64,000 nucleotides of DNA from Taklimakanibacter sp021828105. GTDB taxonomy: Bacteria; Pseudomonadota; Alphaproteobacteria; Rhizobiales; Aestuariivirgaceae. This document shows, one piece after another, positions 14,654-23,139 of this stretch. The translations under genes were made by a program, and so were the position numbers. Where the stretch lies: assembly GCA_021828105.1 (NCBI GenBank), contig JAKATG010000004.1, forward strand, positions 186,001-250,000, read 5' to 3'. The notes beneath the pieces are model-generated. The model was not told the DNA's origin. It saw only the letters and a program-made list of their open reading frames with translations, and did no database searches. The first letter of the stretch is position 1; the number at the start of each line of letters is the position of its first letter.

Positions 14654-15381
14654 TCAGTTGCCGAGGAAATAGGTGATCGTCGTGACGACGCGCACGTTCT
14701 TGTCGATCTGCTTTTCCGGCCGGTCATTGGGGATGTCGACCGCGGCCTTCACTTCGATGATGCCCTGATTGGCGGACTGGATGTCGCCGACCTTGGCGCC
14801 CGATTCTTGCGCGAACTTCTCCGCCGCCTCGCGCGCCCGCTTGGTCGCTTCCGTCAGCATCTCGCCCTTGAGGTCGGCGATCTTGGTGAAGACGAAGGAG
14901 GGGCCCGCATTGTAGGCATCGGAGGAGAAGACGACGCCCGATTTAAGGAGATCGCCCACCGCGCGCGACGAATCGGCGAGCTTCTGCACATCGCTCGACT
15001 TCACCAGGATGTCCTCGGTCAGGACGAAGCGGGTGGTCTCGGGCGTCGCTTGCGCATTGTAGCCCGCCATGCGGTCCTCGACCTGGATGTTCTGCACCCC
15101 ATAGTCCGTATCGGCGAAGCCCCGGCCCTTGAGGAAGCTTTTCACCGCGTTTTCGCTGGTTTCGAGCGCCGAGCGGGCCGCTTCGAGCGTCGGACCCGTC
15201 GCCACGAACCGGATCGGCCAGAAGCCGAGATCGGCCTTGACGTCCCGCTCCGACAGGCCCTTGACGGTGAGGTCCGGAAGCCGAGCCGGCTTTTGACGAG
15301 GGATTCGCCGGCGAGAAAGCCGCCCGAAGCCACGCCGAGGCCGACCAGCCCGCCGGCGATAACCCTGGAAAATGCTGTCAT
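14654..15381 (-). pseudogene. SIMPL (DUF541) domain protein gene with a frameshift
   Basis: From ATG 15381 the frame gives MTAFSRVIAGGLVGLGVASG and LAGESLVKSR, an N-terminal signal or membrane anchor. At about 15283-15286 the coding frame changes: the continuing SIMPL domain (RLPDLTVKGLSERDVKADLG, then WPIRFVATGPTLEAAR to the stop at 14654) is in the next frame. The total of 728 bases is not a multiple of three, so one base appears lost. SIMPL proteins are periplasmic, about 230-245 residues, of unclear function. Both halves look otherwise intact, so this is either a fresh pseudogene or a sequencing error. An internal start could still give a 183-residue fragment without its anchor. Confidence 0.7.
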
Positions 15382-15514
15382 TTTTGCGGTGCTCCGGGAT
15401 GAAGTGCGGCGGTCAGGGGTGCACATCTGGTATGTGCCAATTCCGCGCCCTGGCGCATTTCCTCGAACCCCGCCTTTCTGCTAGTTTCCGCGCACCGTAA
15501 CCGAGGAGCCTCTC

Positions 15515-16861
15515 ATGAACAAGCACGCGGGCGCCGCCCAGTGGGATCCGTCGCCGAACAATCTCGAACCCTTCTGGATGGGTTTCACGCCGAACCGCGC
15601 GTTCAAGAAGAAGCCGCGCCTCATCGCTCGCGCCAAGGACATGCATTATTATGACATGACCGGCCGTCCGGTGCTCGATGCGACGGCGGGCCTGTGGTGC
15701 TCCAATGCCGGTCACTGCCGCGACCCGATCGTCGCGGCGATCCAGAAGCAGGCGGCCGAGCTCGATTTCGCCCCGACCTTCCAGTTCGGTCACCCCAAGG
15801 TGTTCGAGCTGTCCTCGCGCCTCGCCAATCTGGCGCCCGGCGATCTCAACTATGCCTTCTTCTGCAATTCGGGATCGGAAGCGGCCGACACCGCGCTCAA
15901 GATCGCGCTTGCCTATCACCGCGCCAAGGGCGAAGCCTCGCGCACCCGTCTGATCGGCCGCGAGCGCGGCTATCATGGCGTGAATTTCGGCGGCATCAGC
16001 GTCGGCGGCATGGTCGCCAACCGCAAGTTCTTCGGTACCATGCTTGCCGGTGTCGACCATCTGTCGCACACCTATAACCGCGCCGAGCAGGCATATAGCC
16101 GTGGCGAGCCGAAATGGGGCGGCCATCTCGCCGATGAGCTCGAAAGGCTGGTGGCGCTGCATGATGCCTCGACCATCGCCGCGGTCATCGTCGAGCCGAT
16201 GGCGGGCTCGACCGGTGTCCTGGCGCCGCCGCAAGGCTATCTCAAGAAGCTGCGGCAGATCTGCGACAAATACGGCATCCTTCTCATTTTCGATGAAGTG
16301 ATCACCGGCTTCGGCCGCTTGGGCTATCCCTTCGCCGCCGAGCGCTTCGGCGTCATCCCCGACCTGCTCACTTTCGCCAAGGGCGTCACTTCGGGCGCGA
16401 TCCCGATGGGCGGCGTGATGGCGCGCCAGCATATCTATGATGCCTTCATGAACGGCCCCGACCATGTGATCGAGCTGTTCCATGGCTATACCTATTCGGG
16501 CCATCCCATTGCCGCCGCGGCAGGCGTAGCGACCCTCGAGACCTACAAGGAAGAGGGCCTGTTCGAGCGCGCGCTCAAGCTCGAGGACAAGTGGGCCGAC
16601 GCCGCCATGTCGCTCAAGGGCAAGCCGCATGTCACCGACATCCGCACCATCGGCCTGGTCGCGGGCATCGATCTCGAGCCGATTCCGGGTTCACCCGGCA
16701 AGCGCGCCTATGATGCGATGGAGAAGGGCTTCCATGATCACGGCATCATGCTGCGCATCACCGGCGACACGATCGCCCTCTCGCCGCCCTTGATCATCAA
16801 GGAAGAGCAGATCGCGGAGATCTTCGAGGACAAGCTGCCCAAGGTCCTCGCCGCCATCTGA
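15515..16861 (+). CDS. Omega-amino acid (beta-alanine):pyruvate transaminase, class III PLP enzyme
   Basis: The 448-residue protein starts at ATG 15515, with GAGGAG seven bases ahead. It has class III aminotransferase marks: FFCNSGSEAADTALKIA (phosphate cup), GRERGYHG, the Asp of LIFDEVITGFGR that pairs with the PLP ring, and Lys in LLTFAKGVTSG, which forms the Schiff base. The N-terminal WMGFTPNRAFKKKPRLI is typical of beta-alanine:pyruvate and taurine-type omega transaminases. The likely reaction is beta-alanine or another omega-amine plus pyruvate to the semialdehyde plus alanine. It is a single gene with its own terminator. Exact amine preference is not readable. Confidence 0.88.
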   Translation: MNKHAGAAQWDPSPNNLEPFWMGFTPNRAFKKKPRLIARAKDMHYYDMTGRPVLDATAGLWCSNAGHCRDPIVAAIQKQAAELDFAPTFQFGHPKVFELSSRLANLAPGDLNYAFFCNSGSEAADTALKIALAYHRAKGEASRTRLIGRERGYHGVNFGGISVGGMVANRKFFGTMLAGVDHLSHTYNRAEQAYSRGEPKWGGHLADELERLVALHDASTIAAVIVEPMAGSTGVLAPPQGYLKKLRQICDKYGILLIFDEVITGFGRLGYPFAAERFGVIPDLLTFAKGVTSGAIPMGGVMARQHIYDAFMNGPDHVIELFHGYTYSGHPIAAAAGVATLETYKEEGLFERALKLEDKWADAAMSLKGKPHVTDIRTIGLVAGIDLEPIPGSPGKRAYDAMEKGFHDHGIMLRITGDTIALSPPLIIKEEQIAEIFEDKLPKVLAAI

Positions 16862-16876
16862 TACTAGAAATAAAAA

Positions 16877-16925
16877 GAGCGCCGGCATTCCGATTCCGTT
16901 GGAATGTCCGGCGTTCTTGGCTTTT
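16877..16925 (+). terminator. Rho-independent terminator after the transaminase gene
   Basis: GCGCCGGCATTCC, loop GATTCCGTT, GGAATGTCCGGCGTTC, then TTGGCTTTTCC. This is a long, nearly perfect stem starting about 16 bases after the stop codon, with a short T-run. Confidence 0.7.
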
Positions 16926-16988
16926 CCGTCAATCGACTTTGGCTTGGTTGTGTTAGTCTCGGGTCAGAGTGATTCGCGAGACGGGCAT

Positions 16989-18179
16989 ATGAAGCAGCCA
17001 ACGCTGCCCCTGGGTGTCGCGGCCATCCTGGCCGTCGCGATCAGTGTCGCAGCCGGTGCCGGCGTGATAGCCTCGGGCCAGCGCCTGGAGATCGCACTCG
17101 CCATTGCCGCCTTCCTCCTTGCCGGTTCGCATCTGGTGATCTCTCTTTATCGCGACCTCTATTATCGCCGGAAATTCTCCGGCATCGGCGAAATGCACAA
17201 GCGTTCGCGCAAGCTCGCCGAGCAGCTGTCGGAACTCGCCGGCAGGCTCGACATTCTCGAAGATGAGCGCGCCGCGCCGCCGCAACCACCGCCGCCGCCA
17301 AAGCCAGAGACGGCCGACTTCAGCCGTGAATTCGAGGAATTGCGCCGCTCGATCAAAGAGCTTGCCGATGAATATGGCAAGGCATCAGGACCTCCGGAGC
17401 CGCGCCGCGAGCCCGACCTGTGGTCGACTGCGGCGCCCGAGGAGAAGCCTGTCGCCGTCGAGCATCAGCTTGAATTTTTCCTCGAGCCGATCGTGGCGCT
17501 GGGTGAGGATGTGACCGCGCATTATCGTGCCTCCCTGGTGCTCGAAGGCAACGGCCGGCGCGTCACTTTCGAGGAGCTGACGAAGCAGGCCGCGACCAAC
17601 GGGTTGCGCCCCGATCTCGACGGTCACGCGGTGAGCCGGGCGCTGGCCGTCGGCAGCAGGCTGACCGCGAAGCGGCCGGGCACGGCGATCTTCGTGCCCA
17701 TCGGGCCTGAGACCCTCGCCTCGCAAGCGGCGCTCGCGGCGATCGAATGGCAGATCGGCCGGGCGGGCCGCAACGCCATGAGCCTGGTCTTCGAGATCGA
17801 TCATACCGCCATGGCGGCCTTGAGCCCGCGCGGCATCGAAGGCATGGCGCGGCTCGCCCGCAACGGCGCCGGCATGGCGCTGGCCAGGGCCCATGGCATG
17901 GGCATCGATCTCGCCGCCTTGCGTGATCTGCATTTCCGCTTCATCACCTTCAGCGCCGCGGCGCTGCCGACCGACCGCCACGCTGTTCCGGCCTGGGCCG
18001 AGACGGCCCGTCTTGCCGGCGAATACGGCTTCACCATCGGCGTCCAGGGCCTCTTCTATGAAGAGCAGATCTATGTCGCGACCCGCTGGGCCTCGCTCGG
18101 CAGCGGGCCGGTCTTCGCGCCGCCGCGCCGGGTCAAGGGCGAAGCCATCCCCGTCACGCAGATTCGTTCGGCTGCCTGA
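16989..18179 (+). CDS. Membrane-anchored protein with degenerate EAL domain
   Basis: From ATG 16989 the protein has 396 residues. Two membrane helices lie at about 6-55, then a charged coiled-coil-like stretch (KRSRKLAEQLSELAGRLDIL) and a proline run, and from about residue 150 an EAL-type fold. The catalytic signature is missing: FFLEPIVALGE stands where FQPIVDL is expected, and neither the EAL triad nor DDFGTG is present. It should not hydrolyse c-di-GMP and may bind it or partner another protein. The HAD gene begins six bases after its stop. A second, intact EAL protein is encoded at 48582-52190. Confidence 0.78.
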   Translation: MKQPTLPLGVAAILAVAISVAAGAGVIASGQRLEIALAIAAFLLAGSHLVISLYRDLYYRRKFSGIGEMHKRSRKLAEQLSELAGRLDILEDERAAPPQPPPPPKPETADFSREFEELRRSIKELADEYGKASGPPEPRREPDLWSTAAPEEKPVAVEHQLEFFLEPIVALGEDVTAHYRASLVLEGNGRRVTFEELTKQAATNGLRPDLDGHAVSRALAVGSRLTAKRPGTAIFVPIGPETLASQAALAAIEWQIGRAGRNAMSLVFEIDHTAMAALSPRGIEGMARLARNGAGMALARAHGMGIDLAALRDLHFRFITFSAAALPTDRHAVPAWAETARLAGEYGFTIGVQGLFYEEQIYVATRWASLGSGPVFAPPRRVKGEAIPVTQIRSAA

Positions 18180-18184
18180 TCACC

Positions 18185-19012
18185 ATGCAGGACCTGTCGG
18201 CGCGTTATCCGGTCTGGCTATGCGACATCTGGGGTGTCGTCCACAATGGCGTTGCGCATTTTCCAAAGGCGGTCGAGGCCTTGCGGCGCCATCGCGGCAA
18301 TGGCGGCCTCGTGGTGCTGCTCACCAATGCGCCGCGCAGTGCCGCGAAAGTGGCGGGACATCTCGCCCATCTCGGCGTGACGAACGAACATTATGATCTG
18401 ATCGTCACCTCGGGCGACGTTACGCATGAGCTGATGAAGCCCTATGACGGGCATCGTATCTATTATCTGGGCCCCGAGCGCGACCTCGGCGTCCTCGATG
18501 ACCTCAAGATCGTGAAGTCCTCGCCCGACGAGGCCGAAGTGATCCTGTGCGTCGGGCTCGTGCATGACGACACCGAGACGCCTCAGGACTATGCCGAGCT
18601 CCTGGCGCGGATGGCCCGGCGGCGGCTGCCGATGATATGCGCCAATCCGGACAAGGTGGTGCGGCGCGGCAACAAGCTCATTTATTGCGCCGGCGCCCTG
18701 GCCGAGCTTTATGCGTCCATGGGCGGCGAGGTCACCATGGCCGGCAAGCCCTACCGGCCGATTTACGAGCTGGCGCGAGCGCGTGTCGAAGAGAGGCGCG
18801 GGACGACGCCCGACACGCACATTCTCGCCATTGGCGATGGGCCCGAGACCGACATCAAGGGGGCCGCCGATTATGGTCTCGATGTGGTGCTGATCACCGC
18901 GGGCGGCATCTCGGAGGAGGGCGCAGATCCGGCCGAACTGGAGGCCGAGATCCGTAAAATCGTGCCTGGGGCCCGCATCATCCGCACGCTCCCGGATCTG
19001 AACTGGGCCTGA
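18185..19012 (+). CDS. HAD-superfamily class IIA hydrolase (TIGR01459-like)
   Basis: This 275-residue cytoplasmic phosphatase has motif I LCDIWGVVHNG (the nucleophile Asp and the second Asp position replaced by Trp-Gly, as in this subfamily), motif II LLTNAPR, the Lys in MAGKPYRPIYE, and the motif IV region AIGDGPETDIKGA. The NagD/TIGR01459 group holds sugar-phosphate and nucleotide phosphatases of largely unknown substrate, common in alphaproteobacteria. It follows the degenerate EAL gene by six bases and is probably in the same operon. Because motif I has DIW where DxD is usual, its activity should be tested and not assumed. Confidence 0.85.
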   Translation: MQDLSARYPVWLCDIWGVVHNGVAHFPKAVEALRRHRGNGGLVVLLTNAPRSAAKVAGHLAHLGVTNEHYDLIVTSGDVTHELMKPYDGHRIYYLGPERDLGVLDDLKIVKSSPDEAEVILCVGLVHDDTETPQDYAELLARMARRRLPMICANPDKVVRRGNKLIYCAGALAELYASMGGEVTMAGKPYRPIYELARARVEERRGTTPDTHILAIGDGPETDIKGAADYGLDVVLITAGGISEEGADPAELEAEIRKIVPGARIIRTLPDLNWA

Positions 19013-19137
19013 TTTCACATAAAAATCATGGTCTTAGTCCTGGCTGTGACAAGACAGCCCTGCGACTTTGGAAGAACTTTCCTTGTGCGCCGCAATATGA
19101 TTAGTTAGCAAACGCAAAATCATTGAGGAGCGTGGCG

Positions 19138-19563
19138 ATGCCCAACGCCCACTATTGCATCGAGGATCTCGTGGTCGGCATGGAGGCCGCGCATGAGCGC
19201 GTGGTGACCGGCAGCGATATCGAGACCTTTGCCGAGCTTTCGGGTGACAACAATCCGGTGCATCTCGATGCCGATTTTGCCGCCAAGTCGCCGTTCAAGG
19301 CGCGCATCGCCCATGGCATGCTGACCGCGAGCTTCATCTCGACGGTCCTCGGCACCAAGCTGCCGGGCTATGGCTGCATCTATCTTTCCCAGACCTTGCG
19401 CTTCAAGGCGCCGGTGAAGATCGGCGACACGGTGAAGGCGCTTGCCCGCATCACCTCGCTCGATCGCGACAAGCGCCGTGCCGCTCTCGACTGCTCCGTT
19501 TCGGTCGGCGACAAGGTGGTCCTGGAAGGCGAGGCCCTTGTCCTCGTGCCCTCGCGCGGATAG
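19138..19563 (+). CDS. MaoC-family (R)-specific enoyl-CoA hydratase/dehydratase
   Basis: The start at ATG 19138 is set by GAGGAG at 19125-19130; the protein has 141 residues. The hot-dog fold catalytic motif is DNNPVHLDADFA (Asp and His), followed by RIAHGMLTAS. This matches R-specific enoyl-CoA hydratases such as PhaJ, which supply (R)-3-hydroxyacyl-CoA from beta-oxidation to polyhydroxyalkanoate synthesis, or act in other acyl-CoA routes. It lies 11 bases upstream of ribF and may share its transcript. Substrate chain length is unknown. Confidence 0.87.
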   Translation: MPNAHYCIEDLVVGMEAAHERVVTGSDIETFAELSGDNNPVHLDADFAAKSPFKARIAHGMLTASFISTVLGTKLPGYGCIYLSQTLRFKAPVKIGDTVKALARITSLDRDKRRAALDCSVSVGDKVVLEGEALVLVPSRG

Positions 19564-19574
19564 ACCGACGCTGC

Positions 19575-20585
19575 ATGGACAGGATTATTGTTGAAGCCGG
19601 CGCGCCGTTGCCCGCGGCGCTGCGCGGCGCGGTTATCGCTATCGGCAATTTCGACGGCATTCACCGTGGGCACCAGCAATTGCTGGCCGAGGCCAGGAGC
19701 GAGGCAGAGCGCCGCAACACCCATTGGGGCCTCGTCACCTTCGAGCCGCATCCGCGTACGTTCTTCCGGCCCGCCGAACCCGCCTTCCGGCTGACGCCGC
19801 TGCCGCTGAAGGCGCGCCTCGTCGGCGCTCTCGGCGCCAGCTTCACCGCCGTTTTGGCCTTCGATGCGCGGCTGGCGGCGATGACGCCTGAGGATTTCGT
19901 GCGCCAGGAGCTCAGCGAACGCCTCGGCGTATCGCATGTCGTCACCGGCTATGACTTCCATTTCGGCCACGGCCGCAAGGGCACGCCCGAAACGATGCGT
20001 GAGCTCGGACGGCAATTGGGCTTCGGCGTCACCGTCATCGACCAGGTGACCGACGACAACGGCTTCGCGCCGTTCTCCTCGAGCGCCATTCGCGATTCCC
20101 TGCGCCACGGCCATGTGAGCGAGGCCGCCCGACAGCTGGGCTATTGGTGGACGGTCGAGGGCGAGGTCGTGCAAGGCGACCAGCGTGGCCGCACCATCGG
20201 CTTTCCGACCCTCAATATCGTGCTGCCCGACGGATCGGAGCCCTTCCAGGGCATCTATGCGGTGAGAGTGCGCGATGCCGCCAAGCCCGGCGCGCCACAT
20301 TGGCGGGGGGCGGGCTATTTCGGGCGCAGGCCCACTTTCGCCAGCGAGAAGACCTTTCTCGAAGTCTATCTCATGGGCTTCAAGGGCGATCTCTACGGCA
20401 AGACGATGCTGGTCGAGTTCATCGATATGATCCGTCCCGACCGGCGTTTCGATACGATCGATGATTTGGTGGCGCAGATGAACCTCGATTGCGCCGAGGC
20501 GGAAAAGCGTCTGGCGGCGGTCGAGACGCACGATCCCTTGTCCGCTTTCCCGCTGGCCCAGGCACAGAAGGCGGGAACGCTGTAG
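19575..20585 (+). CDS. ribF: Bifunctional riboflavin kinase / FAD synthetase
   Basis: The 336-residue protein makes FMN and FAD from riboflavin and ATP. The N-terminal FAD synthetase (nucleotidyltransferase) domain has AIGNFDGIHRGHQQL with the HxGH-type motif, then VTGYDFHFGHGRKG and the FSSSAIRDSL motif. The C-terminal riboflavin kinase domain has GRTIGFPTLNI and, later, FLEVYLMGFKGDLYG. Length and domain order are standard. It follows the maoC gene by 11 bases and is convergent with lysR. Confidence 0.95.
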   Translation: MDRIIVEAGAPLPAALRGAVIAIGNFDGIHRGHQQLLAEARSEAERRNTHWGLVTFEPHPRTFFRPAEPAFRLTPLPLKARLVGALGASFTAVLAFDARLAAMTPEDFVRQELSERLGVSHVVTGYDFHFGHGRKGTPETMRELGRQLGFGVTVIDQVTDDNGFAPFSSSAIRDSLRHGHVSEAARQLGYWWTVEGEVVQGDQRGRTIGFPTLNIVLPDGSEPFQGIYAVRVRDAAKPGAPHWRGAGYFGRRPTFASEKTFLEVYLMGFKGDLYGKTMLVEFIDMIRPDRRFDTIDDLVAQMNLDCAEAEKRLAAVETHDPLSAFPLAQAQKAGTL

Positions 20586-20591
20586 GGCTTA

Positions 20592-20617
20592 TCCCCTCTC
20601 CCCCGTTGGGGGCGAGG
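20592..20617. repeat. Short palindrome between convergent ribF and lysR
   Basis: CCCTCTCCCCC, GTT, GGGGGCGAGGG makes a stable eleven-pair hairpin between two convergent 3' ends. It resembles the first hairpin of the dispersed repeats elsewhere in the window and may act as a bidirectional terminator without a T-run. Confidence 0.5.
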
Positions 20618-20623
20618 GTAATT

Positions 20624-21532
20624 TCAAGGAAACCTCACATGCCGGGTGAGATAGTCGAGGAAGGCGCGCACGCGCGCCGGCAGATGTCCGCCCTGTCCGA
20701 CGAACACCGCATGCATCGTCTCGATGTCGCGCGGATTGTATTTCTCGAGCACCGGCACCAGGCGTCCGGCCTCGATGTCGGGCGTAATATGGAAGCTCGA
20801 CAGCCGCGCGAGGCCGAGGCCGGCAAGCGCCACCTGGCGCAAGGCCTCGCCGTCGCTCACCAGCGCATTGCCGTCGAGCACCAGGGTCTGGCTGGCGCCG
20901 TTCTCATCGATGAAAGGCCAGCCCTCGATATGGCGGGCGAAGCAGAAGCCGAGCAGGTTGTGGCGCTCGAGATCGGCGAGCGTTTGGGGCTCGCCATGCT
21001 GCTTGAGATAATCGGGCGAGGCGACGATGATCAGCCGGCTTTCGCCGAGCTTGCGCGCCACGAGGCGCGATTCGCGCAACGGGCCGGTGCGGATGGCGAC
21101 ATCGGCCTGCTCCTCGAAGAGGTCGACCACCCGGTCGGTGAGGACGACATCGACCTTGACCTGCGGATATTCGGCGAGGAAGCCCGGCAGCAACGGCAAG
21201 AGGTAGTGATAGCCGAAAGGAACATTGCTGTTGACCTTGAGCCTGCCCTGCGGTGCCGCACCCGACGCCGCTTCGCGCTCGGCCGTCGCCATGTCTTCCA
21301 GGATGCGAAGCCCGCGATCATAGAAGGCAGCCCCTTCGGCGGTGAGCTGGAGCTTGCGGGTCGAACGGTTGATGAGCCTCGCACCCAGGCGGTTCTCGAG
21401 CCGCGCCACGAGCTTGCTCACCGCCGAGGGCGTCATGTTGAAGGCGCGGGCGGCGGCGGAAAAACCGCCGAGGTCAACGACCCGGACGAAGACCTCGATC
21501 TCGCCGGAGCGGTTGAAGTCGAGCCGGGTCAC
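20624..21532 (-). CDS. LysR-family transcriptional regulator
   Basis: The 302-residue regulator has an N-terminal winged helix (GGFSAAARAFNMTPSAVSKL, then RLINRSTRKLQLTAEG) and a C-terminal co-inducer domain typical of the CrgA/AaeR-like LysR clade. The start overlaps the stop of the preceding PPOX-fold gene by four bases, so it sits last in a leftward operon. LysR genes more often diverge from their targets; here the target is not obvious. Confidence 0.92.
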   Translation of the reverse strand: MTRLDFNRSGEIEVFVRVVDLGGFSAAARAFNMTPSAVSKLVARLENRLGARLINRSTRKLQLTAEGAAFYDRGLRILEDMATAEREAASGAAPQGRLKVNSNVPFGYHYLLPLLPGFLAEYPQVKVDVVLTDRVVDLFEEQADVAIRTGPLRESRLVARKLGESRLIIVASPDYLKQHGEPQTLADLERHNLLGFCFARHIEGWPFIDENGASQTLVLDGNALVSDGEALRQVALAGLGLARLSSFHITPDIEAGRLVPVLEKYNPRDIETMHAVFVGQGGHLPARVRAFLDYLTRHVRFP

Positions 21533-22098
21533 GACACCAGTTCTTCCTCATCGAGGAGGCCGGTCGGAAGCCCGTCCATGCTGGTGAGGTTCTTCTCCCG
21601 CCAATAGGCGCGAAGCCCGTCCTCGCCCTTGGCCTCTGCCCAGCGGTCGAGATTGCACCGCTCGCCCTGATAGTCGAAGAGCGGCACGCCATAGCCGCAG
21701 GACGTCTGCACCAGGTCGATATCAAGGCGGATGATCTGGCGGGCGCCCAGCGGCTCCTCGCCGCCGTAATGCGTATCGAGCAAAGCGAGATATTCAGCGC
21801 TGCCGCGGCGGATCATGCGGCCATTGCCATAGAGTCTGAGAATGACCGGCGGCCCTTCGAAGGCGCAGAACATGAGGGTGAGCCTGCCATCGACGAGGAG
21901 ATGCGCCGCCGTCTCATTGCCGCTGCCGGTCTTGTCGAGATAGATGGCGGTCAAGTCGTCGACAAGGCGCAAGGCTTCGGTCGGGCGCGGCGAGATATTG
22001 ACGCGGGTGCCTTCCGCCGCCGATGCGGTGAAGAAGATGCGCTGCCGCGCGATGAAGCTCTTGTGATTGTCCTCGATGCGGGCGAATTGCTTGGCCAT
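21529..22098 (-). CDS. Pyridoxamine 5'-phosphate oxidase-fold flavin-binding protein
   Basis: The 189-residue protein has a split-barrel FMN-binding fold. Family marks are INDHKSFIARQRIFFTAS-like N-terminus (here EDNHKSFIARQRIFFTAS), RVNISPRP, YLDKTGSGNETAAHL and LYGNGRMIRRGS. These match a common bacterial PPOX-related family of unknown substrate, not PdxH itself. It lies between the DUF4170 and lysR genes in a leftward run with short or overlapping junctions. Flavin or heme cofactor use is inferred from the family. Confidence 0.83.
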   Translation of the reverse strand: MAKQFARIEDNHKSFIARQRIFFTASAAEGTRVNISPRPTEALRLVDDLTAIYLDKTGSGNETAAHLLVDGRLTLMFCAFEGPPVILRLYGNGRMIRRGSAEYLALLDTHYGGEEPLGARQIIRLDIDLVQTSCGYGVPLFDYQGERCNLDRWAEAKGEDGLRAYWREKNLTSMDGLPTGLLDEEELVS

Positions 22099-22114
22099 GA
22101 AGCGCTCTTGCAGG

Positions 22115-22375
22115 TCAGCGTTTCTTTTTCGTCACATCGGTCGAAGGATCGAGCAGACGGTGCAGGTGCACGATGAAATAGCGCATCTGGGCATTGTCGA
22201 TCGTCTCGCGCGCTTTGGCGAGCCAGGCCTTCTCAGCCAACGCGAAATTCGGGTAGATGCCGACGATGTCGAGCTTGGCGACATCCTTGAAGGTGACACC
22301 GTCGAGGTCGGTGAGTTCGCCGCCGAAGACCAGATGGAGGAGCTGCTCCGGTTGTCTCTTGGGTGCCTTGCTCAT
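22115..22375 (-). CDS. DUF4170 domain protein
   Basis: The 86-residue protein carries the DUF4170 core LLHLVFGGELTDLDGV, then DIVGIYPNFALAEKAW and MRYFIVHLHRLLDP. The family is small, alphaproteobacterial and of unknown function, and often next to inositol-monophosphatase-like genes, as here. The start overlaps the cysQ-like stop by four bases (ATGA), indicating translational coupling. Confidence 0.88.
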   Translation of the reverse strand: MSKAPKRQPEQLLHLVFGGELTDLDGVTFKDVAKLDIVGIYPNFALAEKAWLAKARETIDNAQMRYFIVHLHRLLDPSTDVTKKKR

Positions 22376-23139
22376 GAGGTTGCGAGTTGCTCCAGAAGCG
22401 CCGCATGCAGCGCATGCGACGATGCCACGTAATCCGCCTGCCGCGTCTCGCGGCGGTTATAGGTAAACATCTTGCCGTTCAGTCCGGTGACGGTGCCGCC
22501 CGCTTCGTGCACCAGAAGGTCGCCGGCCGCAAGGTCCCAGTCGTGCTTAGGCGCCGTCGACAGCGCCGCATCGAGCTCGCCTTGGGCGACGCGGGCGAGC
22601 CGCATGGCGAGCGGCGTGCTGCCGGAGGCTACGGCCTCGACCGGCGCCTTGGACTGAAGCTGCTTGAGGGCCGAGGCATTGCCGAGGATGCGGGCGCCGG
22701 CAAGTCCGCGGCCATTCGTCAGGCGAAGCAGCTTGCCATTGAGGCTCGCGCCATGGCCGCGCCGGGCTTGATAGAGGTCATCGGTCATCGGCCTGTAGAT
22801 GGCGGCGAGCACGGGCCGGCCGTCGGTGAGGAGGGCGGCCACCACGCACCATTCATCGCCTCCATGGGTGAAGGCACGCGTGCCGTCGATCGGATCGACG
22901 ATCCAGACATGCCGGTGGGCGAGACGCGCTTCGCTGTCGGGCGTCTCCTCCGACAGCCAGCCATAATCGGGCCGCGCTTCATGGAGGCGGGCCTTGAGTA
23001 CCTTGTCCACCGCGAGATCGGCCTCGGTCACGGGCGAGCCGTCGCTCTTCGTCCAGCCCTTCACCGACTGTTGAAACAGCGAGCGGGCGAGAGCGCCCGC
23101 TTCACGCACGGCCGCCTCGAGAAGCTCAGCGTCCGCCAA
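22372..23139 (-). CDS. cysQ: Inositol monophosphatase-family phosphatase, CysQ-like
   Basis: The 255-residue Mg-dependent phosphatase probably removes phosphate from 3'-phosphoadenosine 5'-phosphate (pAp) or related substrates. The two family signatures are WIVDPIDGTRAFTHG (metal-binding Asp residues) and KHDWDLAAGDLLVHEAGG. Glu in WLSEETPD is the first metal ligand. The gene overlaps pmbA by 14 bases and DUF4170 by four. Inositol-1-phosphate or histidinol-phosphate hydrolysis are alternatives within the same family. Confidence 0.82.
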   Translation of the reverse strand: MADAELLEAAVREAGALARSLFQQSVKGWTKSDGSPVTEADLAVDKVLKARLHEARPDYGWLSEETPDSEARLAHRHVWIVDPIDGTRAFTHGGDEWCVVAALLTDGRPVLAAIYRPMTDDLYQARRGHGASLNGKLLRLTNGRGLAGARILGNASALKQLQSKAPVEAVASGSTPLAMRLARVAQGELDAALSTAPKHDWDLAAGDLLVHEAGGTVTGLNGKMFTYNRRETRQADYVASSHALHAALLEQLATS

